From Sporomusaceae bacterium (GTDB lineage Bacteria; Bacillota; Negativicutes; Sporomusales; UBA7701), in the NCBI GenBank assembly GCA_031460455.1, contig JAVKTQ010000001.1, positions 744,001 to 808,000 on the forward strand: a DNA stretch of 64,000 bases. The letters are read 5' to 3'. Under the pieces are notes generated by a model. That model had not been told where the DNA came from. It saw nothing but the letters and a program-made list of their open reading frames with translations, and ran no database searches. Positions 1-8,066 of the stretch are shown one piece after another (the first letter of the stretch is position 1; every line of letters starts with the position of its first letter). A program made the translations under genes and the position numbers.

Positions 1-1117
1 CTTCGACGTAGCCGACGGTCTGCAGGCGGCTTTCCATGCGGCAGACGGCGGGCACGAGGCCGACCAGCGGGAAGGAGCGGCCGTCGAAGGCGACGATTTC
101 CTTGGTCAGGTACATGAGACCGCCGCATTCGGCGTAGGTGGGCATGCCCCGGCGGACGGCGCGACGGATGTCTTCGAGCATGGGTTGGTTGGCGGCCAGG
201 TCGCTGAGAAACATTTCGGGGAAGCCGCCGCCGATGACGAGGCCGTCGACGGCAGGCAACGCCTGGTCGTGGAGGGGGCTGAAGGGAACGAGCTCCGCCC
301 CGTGCTCTTCGAGGACGGCGAGGCTCTCCGGGTAGTAGAAGGAGAAGGCTTCGTCGCGGGCGACGCCGATGCGCGCCGTTTTGGCGGCGGCGGCGGCGGG
401 CGCGGGCACGCGAAGGAGCGGCGCGCCGGCGGCGACGCCGAGCAGTCCGTCCACGTCGAGGTCGCGGTCGACGGCCGCCCGCATGAGTTCGACGCGCAGG
501 ACGGCCTCCGATTGCTCGGTCACCGGGATGAGGCCGAGGTGGCGTTCGCCGACACCGAGGCTGTCGCTGCGCTGCAGGCAACCGAATACGGGCAGGCCGA
601 GCCGGCCAAGGGCGTCGGCGACGATGGCCCGGTGAGTTTCGGAGCCGAGGCGGTTGACGATGAAGCCGGCGACGGTGAGCTGCCGGTCGTAGGTGGCGAA
701 GCCGAGGGCGGTGGCGGCGACGCTTTCGCCGGCCGAGCGGGCGTCGAGCACGACGACGACCGGGGCGCCGAGCGCCCTGGCGATGGCGGCGGTACTGCTG
801 ATGCCGCCCCGTCCGCCGTCGAAGAGGCCCATGACGCCTTCGATGACGGCAATGTCCGCCCCGACTGCGGTTTTGGCGAACAGGGGGACGAGTTCGTCTT
901 CCGGCACCAGCCAGGTGTCGAGGTTGTGGGCGGGTACGCCGCTGGCCAATTTGTGGTAGCCGGGGTCGATGTAGTCGGGACCGATCTTGTACGACTGCAC
1001 GCGCAGGCCCCGTTGCCTGAGGACGGCGAGCAGGCCGGCGACGATGGTGGTTTTGCCGACGCCGCTGCTGGTGCCGGCGATGACTATGCGGGGGATATTT
1101 AGCTGCTTCATCGGCAT
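1..1117 (-). CDS. cbiA: Cobyrinate a,c-diamide synthase CbiA, 3' end outside window
   Basis: This class of enzyme makes the ATP- and glutamine-dependent a- and c-amidations of cobyrinic acid in B12 synthesis. The reading frame runs off the left edge, leaving about 372 residues. The N-terminus has a dethiobiotin-synthetase-like P-loop (GTSSGVGKTT, about residues 9-18) followed by KIGPDYIDPG. Near residue 329 the class I glutamine amidotransferase nucleophile motif AECGGLMYL is visible. The ATG at 1117 has an AAAGG-type ribosome site just upstream; a second ATG at 1111 is possible. It is the last visible gene of the cob operon, separated from cobO by a structured repeat. A second CbiA-family gene at 42041-43429 lies beside dsr genes and probably has another role. 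Confidence 0.93.
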   Translation of the reverse strand, partial: MPMKQLNIPRIVIAGTSSGVGKTTIVAGLLAVLRQRGLRVQSYKIGPDYIDPGYHKLASGVPAHNLDTWLVPEDELVPLFAKTAVGADIAVIEGVMGLFDGGRGGISSTAAIARALGAPVVVVLDARSAGESVAATALGFATYDRQLTVAGFIVNRLGSETHRAIVADALGRLGLPVFGCLQRSDSLGVGERHLGLIPVTEQSEAVLRVELMRAAVDRDLDVDGLLGVAAGAPLLRVPAPAAAAAKTARIGVARDEAFSFYYPESLAVLEEHGAELVPFSPLHDQALPAVDGLVIGGGFPEMFLSDLAANQPMLEDIRRAVRRGMPTYAECGGLMYLTKEIVAFDGRSFPLVGLVPAVCRMESRLQTVGYVE

Positions 1118-1144
1118 ATCGCCTTTCTCAAACGGATTGTGCGG

Positions 1145-1260
1145 GTCGTTCAGAAATCCCCAGATGCTAGGCAGCCCGAGGACGCGCCGCGACGCGTACT
1201 CGAACGTACGCTAGCAAGCGCCCGGAGGGCTAACAACGCAGATGGGGGTTTATCAACGAC
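1145..1260 (+). repeat. Structured palindromic repeat, copy A
   Basis: This is one of eight related elements in the window. The outer arms GTCGTT...AACGAC and AAA..CCCC / GGGG..TTT pair. CCAGATGC on the left faces GCAGATGG on the right with a central GA/GA mismatch, AGCCC pairs with GGGCT, and the apical hairpin is GCGTAC-TCGAAC-GTACGC. It begins 11 bases downstream of the cobO stop codon and separates cobO from cbiA. Confidence 0.85.
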
Positions 1261-1271
1261 CCCCAGGTATT

Positions 1272-1847
1272 TTAGTATTCGATGCCGCGCCGGGCGTCAA
1301 TTCCGATTTTCATAGGGTGCTTTACGGCGCGGCAATAAGTGACTTGATCGGCTAGCTCGACGAGAGCCTCGGGCATGTGGCGGCCGGTGAGGACAATGGT
1401 TGCGCCCGGCGGCCGCGCGCCCAGGAGGGCGGTGACCTGGCCGAGGCTCAGCAGCCCGCGGCGCACGGCATGGCTGATTTCATCGAGGACGAGGACGGCG
1501 GGGCGTTCGTCCCGCAGCACCCGAACGGCGTAGTCGAGGGCCTGGGCGGCGTAGGGGTTGGCCGGGTCCCTGTTGGCCCGGAAGCACTCGCCGCATTTGC
1601 TGCAGACGGCTTCGCCGCTTCTGATGCGGGCGGCGCTGGCGCAGCCGTGCCCGAACTGGCGGATGGTGAGGGCCGGCAGGTAGGCCTGGGCGAATAGTTC
1701 GCCGCTGTAGCCGCCGCCCTTCTGGAACTGGACGACGACCGCCCGCCGGCCGCAGGCCGCGGCGGCGACCGCCAGCCCTAGGGCCGCGGTGGTTTTGCCT
1801 TTGCCGTCGCCGGTGTAGATGAGAAGCGGGGCTGCTGCGGTGCTCAT
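1272..1847 (-). CDS. cobO: Cob(I)yrinic acid a,c-diamide adenosyltransferase
   Basis: The enzyme transfers the 5'-deoxyadenosyl group of ATP to the reduced cobalt of corrinoids (CobO/CobA/BtuR family, cytoplasmic). The 191-residue protein has the family P-loop TGDGKGKTT at residues 12-20 and VLDEISHAV as the Walker B region, and its length is normal. It also contains a cysteine cluster, C69 then C82-x2-C85-x2-C88 (CSKCGECF), that the classic enterobacterial enzyme lacks and that could bind a metal; this is an inference. It lies 5 bases downstream of cbiC in the cob operon. Confidence 0.95.
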   Translation of the reverse strand: MSTAAAPLLIYTGDGKGKTTAALGLAVAAAACGRRAVVVQFQKGGGYSGELFAQAYLPALTIRQFGHGCASAARIRSGEAVCSKCGECFRANRDPANPYAAQALDYAVRVLRDERPAVLVLDEISHAVRRGLLSLGQVTALLGARPPGATIVLTGRHMPEALVELADQVTYCRAVKHPMKIGIDARRGIEY

Positions 1848-1852
1848 GGCGC

Positions 1853-2476
1853 TCAGCCCTGCAGGTAGAGGATGGCGTTGACGGCGGCGGCGGCGATGGG
1901 GCTGCCGCCCTTGGTGCCGGCCACCGTTATGTAGGGTACGGGGGCGGTGGCGGCCAGCAGTTCTTTCGATTCGGCTGCGCCGACGAAGCCGACGGGCACG
2001 CCGATGATCGCCGCCGGCCGGATGTCCGTTTCGGCGATGATTTTGAGCAGTTCGAACAGCGCGGTGGGGGCGTTGCCGATGGCGACGACCGCTCCGTGCA
2101 GCCGGGGACCGAAGGCCCGCATCGCGGCCATGGCGCGGGTGGTGCCGGCGCTTTTGGCCGCAGCGGCAATCGCCGGGTCGGCGATCAGGCAGTGGGCGCT
2201 GCCGCCGAGCTCGCCCAGACGGCGCCGGTTGATGCCGGTGCGCACCATCTCGACGTCGCAGAAGATGTCGCAGCCGGACTTGAGGGCCCGGCCGGCGGCT
2301 TCGGCGGCCAGGGGATGGATGCGGATGTGGTTGGCGTAGTCGACGTCGCCGGCGGCGTGGATGATGCGGGAGTATATTTTCGCGGCGGCGGGCGTAAGGC
2401 CGAGGGCGGCTATATGGGGGGCGATGATCGCCATGCTCCGTTCTTCGATCAGGCTGGGGTCGGTGATGAATTCCAC
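1853..2476 (-). CDS. cbiC: Cobalt-precorrin-8 methylmutase
   Basis: CbiC moves the C11 methyl group of cobalt-precorrin-8 to C12, giving cobyrinic acid. The 207-residue protein matches the family along its length: an N-terminal ITDPSLIEERSMAII block, the RIIHAAGDVDYA segment carrying the probable catalytic histidine, CDVEMVRTGI, and a C-terminal glycine-rich VPVGFVGAAESKELL region. It starts directly after the cbiX stop and is part of the tightly packed cob operon. Confidence 0.95.
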   Translation of the reverse strand: MEFITDPSLIEERSMAIIAPHIAALGLTPAAAKIYSRIIHAAGDVDYANHIRIHPLAAEAAGRALKSGCDIFCDVEMVRTGINRRRLGELGGSAHCLIADPAIAAAAKSAGTTRAMAAMRAFGPRLHGAVVAIGNAPTALFELLKIIAETDIRPAAIIGVPVGFVGAAESKELLAATAPVPYITVAGTKGGSPIAAAAVNAILYLQG

Positions 2477-2854
2477 TTATTCAGCCTCCCGGATGCGATC
2501 CAGCAGGATGTCGGCGATGCGGGGGTCGGGGCCGAGGTGCGCGGCCATGGTGACGGCGACGCCGGGGAAGCGGTTCTTTAGGGCGCTGATTTCTTCGGGG
2601 ATGTCGTGCTGGATGTGCATGCCGTTGGCGAAGAACATCGGCACAACGACGATACTGTCCGCGCCGCGGGCGACGAGGCTGGCGACGGCGTCCTCGATGG
2701 TGGCGAGCTCGGATTTGCGGTTCATGATGGCCGTTTCCACCAGGTCGCTGCCGAGGCGCTGTTTGATGATGTCGCTGATCTGGAATACGACCTGGTTGGC
2801 TTCGCCGACGCTGGCGCGGCTGCCGTGGCCGAGTACTACGATTCCCTGTTTCAT
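2477..2854 (-). CDS. cbiX: Sirohydrochlorin cobaltochelatase, short CbiX form
   Basis: CbiX inserts cobalt into sirohydrochlorin, the committed step of the cobalt-early pathway. At 125 residues it is the small single-domain form, expected to act as a homodimer. The N-terminal LGHGSRASVG carries the first metal-binding histidine. MHIQHDIPEE and AAHLGPDPRI supply the C-terminal histidines. It overlaps cbiJ by 4 bases and abuts cbiC. Some short CbiX proteins can also insert iron or nickel, so a share in siroheme supply for the sulfite reductase is possible but not shown. Confidence 0.92.
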   Translation of the reverse strand: MKQGIVVLGHGSRASVGEANQVVFQISDIIKQRLGSDLVETAIMNRKSELATIEDAVASLVARGADSIVVVPMFFANGMHIQHDIPEEISALKNRFPGVAVTMAAHLGPDPRIADILLDRIREAE

Positions 2855-3615
2855 TGTAAGACCTCCCTGACAAAGTCGCTTACGGCGTCGAAATCGGCGG
2901 CGATGCGGCCGTACTCGACGTCCGGCCGGTCAATGACGATAAGGGGCAGGCTTAGCTCGATGGCGGCGCTGATTTTGCTGTCGGTGCCGCCTACGAAGCC
3001 GCTGTTTTTGGTGATGACGACCTCGGCGCCGTATTCGCGGAATAGGGCGAGGTTGAGCTGGTGGGAAAATGGGCCCTGCAGGGCGATGATGTCGGCGGGG
3101 GGAAAGCCCAGGCGCCGGCATAAGGACAGGATTTCTGGCTCGGGGAGGACGCGGGCGATCAGGCGGCTGCCGGCGAGCAGGGGTTCGTTTTTGAAGACTG
3201 CCAGGGTGCGGCTGCCGGTGGCCAGAAAGAGCACCTTCCCAAGGCTGGCGGCCAGCCGGGCTGCCTCGGCGGCATCCGCGGCCCGGTGGAGTTTATCGTA
3301 ATCCGGCAGAGGGGCCTGCGGGCGCTCGTAACGCAGGTAGGGCAGGTCGAGGGCTGCGCAGGCGGCCTGGGCGTTGTTGGACGCGTTGACGGCGTAGGGA
3401 TGGCTGGCGTCGATGACCGCCCGGGCGCCTTCCGTTTTGAACAGGGCGACCATGCCTGCGGCGTCCCGGCCGCCGGCGTGGACGGTCAACCCGTCTTTGG
3501 CGGCCAGTTTGCGGCCGTATTCGGAGACGACGGCGACGCTGACCGGCCAGCCCTGCCGGGCGAGAGTGGCCGCGAGTTCCCTCCCGTCCCTGGTGCCGGC
3601 GAGGATGACGATCAT
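2851..3615 (-). CDS. cbiJ: Cobalt-precorrin-6A reductase
   Basis: The enzyme reduces the macrocycle of (cobalt-)precorrin-6A with NAD(P)H (CbiJ/CobK family). The 254-residue protein starts MIVILAGTRDGRELA, the typical nucleotide-fold N-terminus. It also has VIDASHPYAVNASNNA and the C-terminal VVITKNSGFVGGTDSKI family motif. The start codon overlaps the cbiH stop as ATGA, indicating translational coupling. Confidence 0.94.
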   Translation of the reverse strand: MIVILAGTRDGRELAATLARQGWPVSVAVVSEYGRKLAAKDGLTVHAGGRDAAGMVALFKTEGARAVIDASHPYAVNASNNAQAACAALDLPYLRYERPQAPLPDYDKLHRAADAAEAARLAASLGKVLFLATGSRTLAVFKNEPLLAGSRLIARVLPEPEILSLCRRLGFPPADIIALQGPFSHQLNLALFREYGAEVVITKNSGFVGGTDSKISAAIELSLPLIVIDRPDVEYGRIAADFDAVSDFVREVLQ

Positions 3616-4340
3616 AGCGAGTACCCCCGCGGGGTTATCATCCGCCCGGCGGCGGTGTAGGTGCGACTGTTGCCGATGATGACGAGGGAGAACATGTCGA
3701 TGTGCTCGCTGGTGAAGTTTTCGAGGTCGGACAGGACGACGCTTTCGTTCTCGCGGCTGGCGTGGTGAACGATGCCAACCGGCGTGGCCGCCGGACGGTG
3801 CCGGAGGACGATTTCCCGCACCTGCTCGATCTGGCTTACCCGGCGGGTGCTCTTGGGGTTATAGAGGGCGATTACGAAGTCGCCGGCGGCGGCCATCTCG
3901 ACCCGTTTGACGATGGTGTCCCAGGGGGTGAGGAGGTCGCTGAGGCTGATAACGGCGAAGTCGTGCATGAGAGGGGCGCCGAGAAGGGCCGCCGCGGCAC
4001 CGATGGCGCTGATGCCGGGGATGATGTCGACCGCGGGCCGGAGCGCCGGCGGGTACTTGAAGACGAGTTCGAGCACCAGACCGGCCATGCCGTATATGCC
4101 GGGGTCGCCGCTGGAGACGACGGCCACCCGCCGTCCGTCCATGGCTTCCTGAACGGCCGCCTGGCAGCGGTCGATCTCCTGGGTCATGCCGGTGCCGATG
4201 ATTCTTTTGCCTGGCAGAAAATCGGCGATAAGGCGGAGATAAGTGTCGTAACCGACAATGACTTCGGCGGCGGCGAGAGTGTCGGCCGCCCGTTTGCTCA
4301 TGTCGGCGAGGCTGCCGGGGCCTAGTCCAACGACGGCGAT
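3612..4340 (-). CDS. cbiH: Cobalt-precorrin-3B C17-methyltransferase
   Basis: CbiH methylates C17 and drives ring contraction using S-adenosylmethionine. The family core begins IAVVGLGPGSLADMS and continues through VSSGDPGIYGMAGLVLE and the ALYNPKS motif to a normal C-terminus, giving about 242 residues. The start is uncertain. No ATG, GTG or TTG in frame lies next to the expected N-terminus. The coordinate used is an ATC codon at 4340, preceded by GAGGT. The nearest in-frame upstream ATG would add roughly 36 residues of cbiG antisense-frame sequence. The gene overlaps the cbiG end by 19 bases. CbiG-CbiH fusion proteins are known elsewhere, so a shifted or fused product is also possible. Confidence 0.88.
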   Translation of the reverse strand: MAVVGLGPGSLADMSKRAADTLAAAEVIVGYDTYLRLIADFLPGKRIIGTGMTQEIDRCQAAVQEAMDGRRVAVVSSGDPGIYGMAGLVLELVFKYPPALRPAVDIIPGISAIGAAAALLGAPLMHDFAVISLSDLLTPWDTIVKRVEMAAAGDFVIALYNPKSTRRVSQIEQVREIVLRHRPAATPVGIVHHASRENESVVLSDLENFTSEHIDMFSLVIIGNSRTYTAAGRMITPRGYSL

Positions 4341-5395
4341 TTGACCTCGGCGATGGCCACCGCTATTTTGTCGTAAATCGTTTTGCCCAGCAGGAGCTTG
4401 TCCGTTCCCGCCGCTAAGAGGGCCGCCGCTTCGCATACGTTCCCCACTCCAATCTGTTCTTCTACGAATTCCGATGTTTCTAGCCCGTATTTTTCGATGC
4501 TCTGCAGAAGTTGTTCGTTGCTGTATGTCTTGAAGGGCACGGCCATCTGCTCTACCATGGCCAGCAGGCCGATTTCGTCGTCCTTGGCGTCGGTGGTGGC
4601 GACGACATCCACGCTTTTGACGCTGCGGCCGATCTTGCGGCAGGCGTCGGTGATGGCGGTGAACAGCGCCGCGCTGGGAACGCCCCGCCGGCAGCCCACG
4701 CCGACGGCCATGGTGGCCGGGCGCAGGAATATATGGGGTTTGACCATGTAAAGTTCCTTGTCGGAGATGACGACAGCGGCGTCGTACCTGTCGGTGTGGA
4801 CGAGGTCGTCGGCAGTGACGAGCATGATGCATTGCTCGGCTGCCTGGTTGACGTAGTGCTCGTAGTTGGGCAGCGAACAGTCGATAAAGTAGACGACCTT
4901 CTGGCCGGCGACAATGGCGGCGTTGATGTGCTTGAGTTGGTCGAAGGGTTCGATCTCCAGCCCGATGCGGGCGGCCAGCACGTCGGGGGCGGGCTTCTGC
5001 TGTATGTCGGTGGCGGTGGTTATAACCGGGGTCGCGCCCGCCGCTTTGGCGATGATATGGGTCAGTTCGTTGGCGCCGCCGAGGTGCCCGGCGAGCAGGC
5101 TGATGGCGTGACGGCCGGCTTCGTCCATGACGACGACGGCCGGGTCGTAGCGCTTGTCGCGGATGTGGGGGGCGATGAGGCGGACGACGATGCCGGTGGC
5201 CATGATGAAAACCAGGCCGTTGTATTTGGCATAGATCTCGGCGACGAGCTCGCTGAGGCTGGCGTAGGTCAGGGCGTCCGTCCCCCCTTCCCTGCCTTCC
5301 TTGGCGTAGAGGTCGATTTTACAGGTGAGGTTGGCCGCCATCTTGACCGCCAGGCGGGCCCCATTGTCGGTTACGGAAATTACTGCGGTTTTCAT
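4322..5395 (-). CDS. cbiG: Cobalt-precorrin-5A hydrolase
   Basis: CbiG opens the delta-lactone of cobalt-precorrin-5A and releases acetaldehyde. The 357-residue protein has the N-terminal domain (VISVTDNGARLAVKMA, then FIMATGIVVRLIAPHI and LAGHLGGANELTHI), a middle domain, and the C-terminal CbiG domain from about residue 230 (GVGCRRGVPSAAL, FVEEQIGVGNVCEAAAL). It overlaps cbiF by 4 bases upstream and the cbiH frame downstream. Confidence 0.94.
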   Translation of the reverse strand: MKTAVISVTDNGARLAVKMAANLTCKIDLYAKEGREGGTDALTYASLSELVAEIYAKYNGLVFIMATGIVVRLIAPHIRDKRYDPAVVVMDEAGRHAISLLAGHLGGANELTHIIAKAAGATPVITTATDIQQKPAPDVLAARIGLEIEPFDQLKHINAAIVAGQKVVYFIDCSLPNYEHYVNQAAEQCIMLVTADDLVHTDRYDAAVVISDKELYMVKPHIFLRPATMAVGVGCRRGVPSAALFTAITDACRKIGRSVKSVDVVATTDAKDDEIGLLAMVEQMAVPFKTYSNEQLLQSIEKYGLETSEFVEEQIGVGNVCEAAALLAAGTDKLLLGKTIYDKIAVAIAEVKSPSLD

Positions 5396-6147
5396 TTTGC
5401 CTCCCTGAACATGTGCCCGAAACCGGGAGAGTATAGCTTGGATAACGCGTAGTCATCGCCGAGACAATTGCCGACCACGATCATGGCGGTGCGGTCGACG
5501 CCAGCCTCTTCTACTGTGCGGGCGATGGTGGCGAGGGTGCCGCGGTAGATTTTCTCGTCAGGCCAGGAGGCCTTCTGGACGACGGCGATGGGGGTGTCGG
5601 CGGGGTAGCCGCCGGCGGTGAGCTCGCCGACGACGCTGTCGAGCATATGGACGCTGAGGAAGATGCACATCGTCGCGCGGTGGCTGGCGAGCGCGGCCAG
5701 TTTCTCGCGCTCGGGCACCGGGGTGCGGCCTTCGAGGCGGGTGACGATAATTGTCTGGCTTACCTCCGGCAGGGTGTATTCGCAGTGCAGGGCGGCGGCG
5801 GCGGCGAGGAAGGAGCTGACGCCGGGGATGACTTCGTACTTTATGCCGCGCTCGTCGAGGGCGTCCATCTGTTCTTTTATCGCCCCGTAGATGCTGGGGT
5901 CGCCGGTGTGCAGCCTGACCACTTCCCGGCCTTCGCCGGTTGCCTGGGCGATGGCGGCGATGACCTCGTCAAGGGTCATGGTGGCGCTGTTCATGATGAC
6001 GGCGTCCGGTTTGGCGAGGCCGAGGAGGGCCGGGTTGACGAGCGAGCCGGCGTAGATGATGGTGTCGGCGGCGGCGAGAAGACGCTGGCCTTTGACGGTG
6101 ATGAGTTCGGGGTCGCCGGGGCCGGCGCCTACGAAGTGCAGTGTCAT
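5392..6147 (-). CDS. cbiF: Cobalt-precorrin-4 C11-methyltransferase
   Basis: CbiF is the SAM-dependent methyltransferase acting at C11 of cobalt-precorrin-4. The 251-residue protein shows the uroporphyrin/tetrapyrrole methylase fold. It has FVGAGPGDPELITVKG at the N-terminus, LHTGDPSIYGAIKEQM, the glycine-rich VIPGVSSFLAAAAAL segment and VVQKASWPDEKI near the C-terminus. It overlaps cbiL and cbiG by 4 bases on each side. Confidence 0.95.
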   Translation of the reverse strand: MTLHFVGAGPGDPELITVKGQRLLAAADTIIYAGSLVNPALLGLAKPDAVIMNSATMTLDEVIAAIAQATGEGREVVRLHTGDPSIYGAIKEQMDALDERGIKYEVIPGVSSFLAAAAALHCEYTLPEVSQTIIVTRLEGRTPVPEREKLAALASHRATMCIFLSVHMLDSVVGELTAGGYPADTPIAVVQKASWPDEKIYRGTLATIARTVEEAGVDRTAMIVVGNCLGDDYALSKLYSPGFGHMFREAK

Positions 6148-6857
6148 CCGAGTCCCCCCTTTTTTATCAGGATGAGCGACAGGTAGTCGCGTTTTTTGCC
6201 AATGAGGCTGTCGAGGTCGCGGGTGACGAACTGGTCGGGATAGCCCAGTCTGCTGACAAAGACGGCTTTGTCCTTGAGGCCGAGGTCGCCGAGGACGGCG
6301 ACGATTTCTTCGTATTTGCCGGCCACCTTCATGAGCACGGCGTTGTCGAAGGCGGCCAGGAGGGGCCGGAGGGCCTCAGGGTCGTCGACGGCCGGGAGGA
6401 CGGCGAGTTTTTCCGTCCCTTCGGCGAGGGGGATATTTAGGTGGGCGGCGGCGGCGGCGAACGAGGTGACGCCGGGGACGCTTTCGACTTCGACGTCGGG
6501 CATGATGGCGCGGACGTGTTTGAGGAGGTAGGTGTAGGTGCTGAACAGCATGGCGTCGCCGATGGTGATGAAGGCGACGTTTTTGCCGGCGGCGAGGCAG
6601 GCGGCGATTTTCTCGGCGCCGCGGCGCCATTCGGCTTCCAGGAGCGCCTTGTCGCGGGTCATGGGGGTGGGTACTTCGATTATTTCCGCGGCGGGGCGGA
6701 TGTAAGCGCCGGCTACCTTGCGGGCGACGCTTTCGTTGTCGGCGGCCGAACGGGGGAGGCAGACGACCTCTGCTGTTTTGAGAAGTTCGGCGGCGCGAAT
6801 GGTCAGCAGGTCGGGGTCGCCCGGCCCGACGCCGATGCCGTAAAATTTACCGGTCAT
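6144..6857 (-). CDS. cbiL: Cobalt-factor II / precorrin-2 C20-methyltransferase
   Basis: CbiL adds the C20 methyl group to cobalt-factor II. The 237-residue protein begins with YGIGVGPGDPDLLTIRAAEL and has AFITIGDAMLFSTYTYLL and VPGVTSFAAAAAHLNIP, all diagnostic of CbiL/CobI. The start overlaps the cbiT end by 11 bases. The mix of cbiD, cbiG, cbiX and this gene identifies the anaerobic route. Confidence 0.94.
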   Translation of the reverse strand: MTGKFYGIGVGPGDPDLLTIRAAELLKTAEVVCLPRSAADNESVARKVAGAYIRPAAEIIEVPTPMTRDKALLEAEWRRGAEKIAACLAAGKNVAFITIGDAMLFSTYTYLLKHVRAIMPDVEVESVPGVTSFAAAAAHLNIPLAEGTEKLAVLPAVDDPEALRPLLAAFDNAVLMKVAGKYEEIVAVLGDLGLKDKAVFVSRLGYPDQFVTRDLDSLIGKKRDYLSLILIKKGGLG

Positions 6858-7443
6858 TTGGTCCTCCCTTGGTGCAGGCTATGATGTATACGGGGTTGTT
6901 GGCCTGGAAGAGGTGCTTGCCGCCCGCCTTGTGAAGCCGGGTGACCTGGACGCCGGCGGCCTCGGTACTGTAGCCGGGCCGCGCTTCGAGATCGGCGAGC
7001 GCCTGTTGGAGCGTTTCGACGGTGACGGCGGTGAGGATTAGGCGGCCGCCGGGTTTGAGCAGCCGGTCGGCGGCGGCGAGGATGGCGGCGAGGTGGCCGC
7101 CGCTGCCGCCCACGAAGATGGCGTCGGCGGCGGGAAGGCCGGCGAGGGCCTCGGGGGCCGCCCCTGTGACGATTTCGATGTTGGCGGCGGCGAATTTGGC
7201 GGCGTTGGCGCGGATGAGCGCCACTCCCTCAGCCTCTTTTTCGACGGCGAAAACGCGGCCGCCGGGGGCGAGCAGGGCGGCCTCGACGCTGAGCGAGCCT
7301 GTGCCGGCACCGATGTCGATGACGGTGGCGGCGGGGCCGAGCCTGGCCTTGACGAGGGCAAGGATGCGGATTTCCTGCTTGGTCATGGGGATATCGCCGC
7401 GGATGAATTCTTGGTCGGGTATGCCGGGAACGGCGGGTGTCAT
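6847..7443 (-). CDS. cbiT: Cobalt-precorrin-6B C15-methyltransferase (decarboxylating)
   Basis: CbiT methylates C15 and removes the C12 acetate carboxyl of cobalt-precorrin-7/6B. The 198-residue protein starts at the ATG that overlaps the cbiE stop as ATGA (7443); a longer open frame upstream is only cbiE read out of frame. After PGIPDQEFIRGDIPMTKQEI comes the Rossmann SAM motif VIDIGAGTGSLSVEAAL, followed by AIFVGGSGGHLAAIL. It is a separate gene here, whereas CobL of aerobic bacteria fuses CbiE and CbiT. Confidence 0.94.
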   Translation of the reverse strand: MTPAVPGIPDQEFIRGDIPMTKQEIRILALVKARLGPAATVIDIGAGTGSLSVEAALLAPGGRVFAVEKEAEGVALIRANAAKFAAANIEIVTGAAPEALAGLPAADAIFVGGSGGHLAAILAAADRLLKPGGRLILTAVTVETLQQALADLEARPGYSTEAAGVQVTRLHKAGGKHLFQANNPVYIIACTKGGPNDR

Positions 7444-8066
7444 GCCATCACCACCATTACACAGTGTTCGAAGCCGTGGCCGTCGGCCGCGGCGGCGAGG
7501 TCGGTCGCCAGGACCTGTTCGCCGGGATACGAGAGGTCGGCGCACAGCCAGACGGACGCGGCCGGAGGCCAGCCGCGGGCGAGGAGTTCGCCGGCGATGG
7601 CGCGAGGGGCGTTGGCGGCGTCGGTGAGGAGGGCGAGTTTTTTGCCTGGCGCGTAGTCGAGCGTGCCGTCCGCCGCCGCGCGGCCGTGGAGGCTGGCCAG
7701 GACGGCGTCCTGCCAGGGGCAGGCCAGGCGCGCGAAGGCGAGCTGGACGGAGCTGACGCCGGGGATGACTTCAAGCCGTTCGGGGCCGAATTCGCGGCGG
7801 AGGGCGACGAGCAGGCTGTGAAAGCCAGGGTCGCCGGAGACGAGGACGGCGATGTCGCTGTCCGCCAGGCGGCGGCCGATGTAGGCGAGGACGGCGGCGA
7901 TGTCGCTGCCGATGGTGTACGTTTCGCTGCCGGCGGGGGCAAAGGCGGCCAGGGCCCGGCTGCCGCCGACGAGCACCTTTGCGCCGGCGATGGCGCGGGC
8001 CGCTATGGGGGGCAGGTAGTCGGGCGAGCCGGGGCCGATGCCGATGACAGTTATTTTATGGTCCAT
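7440..8066 (-). CDS. cbiE: Cobalt-precorrin-7 C5-methyltransferase
   Basis: CbiE is the tetrapyrrole methylase for C5. The 208-residue protein has ITVIGIGPGSPDYLPPIA at the N-terminus, VLVSGDPGFHSLL and VIPGVSSVQLAFARL. Its start lies inside the cbiD end (16-base overlap) and its stop overlaps cbiT, so translation of D-E-T is probably coupled. Confidence 0.94.
   Translation of the reverse strand: MDHKITVIGIGPGSPDYLPPIAARAIAGAKVLVGGSRALAAFAPAGSETYTIGSDIAAVLAYIGRRLADSDIAVLVSGDPGFHSLLVALRREFGPERLEVIPGVSSVQLAFARLACPWQDAVLASLHGRAAADGTLDYAPGKKLALLTDAANAPRAIAGELLARGWPPAASVWLCADLSYPGEQVLATDLAAAADGHGFEHCVMVVMA

Noticed and set aside
185-1102. Plus-strand 305-residue open frame
   Set aside because: It is the antisense of the cbiA gene, with repetitive Gly/Glu/Asp content caused by GC-rich codon use; no ribosome site.
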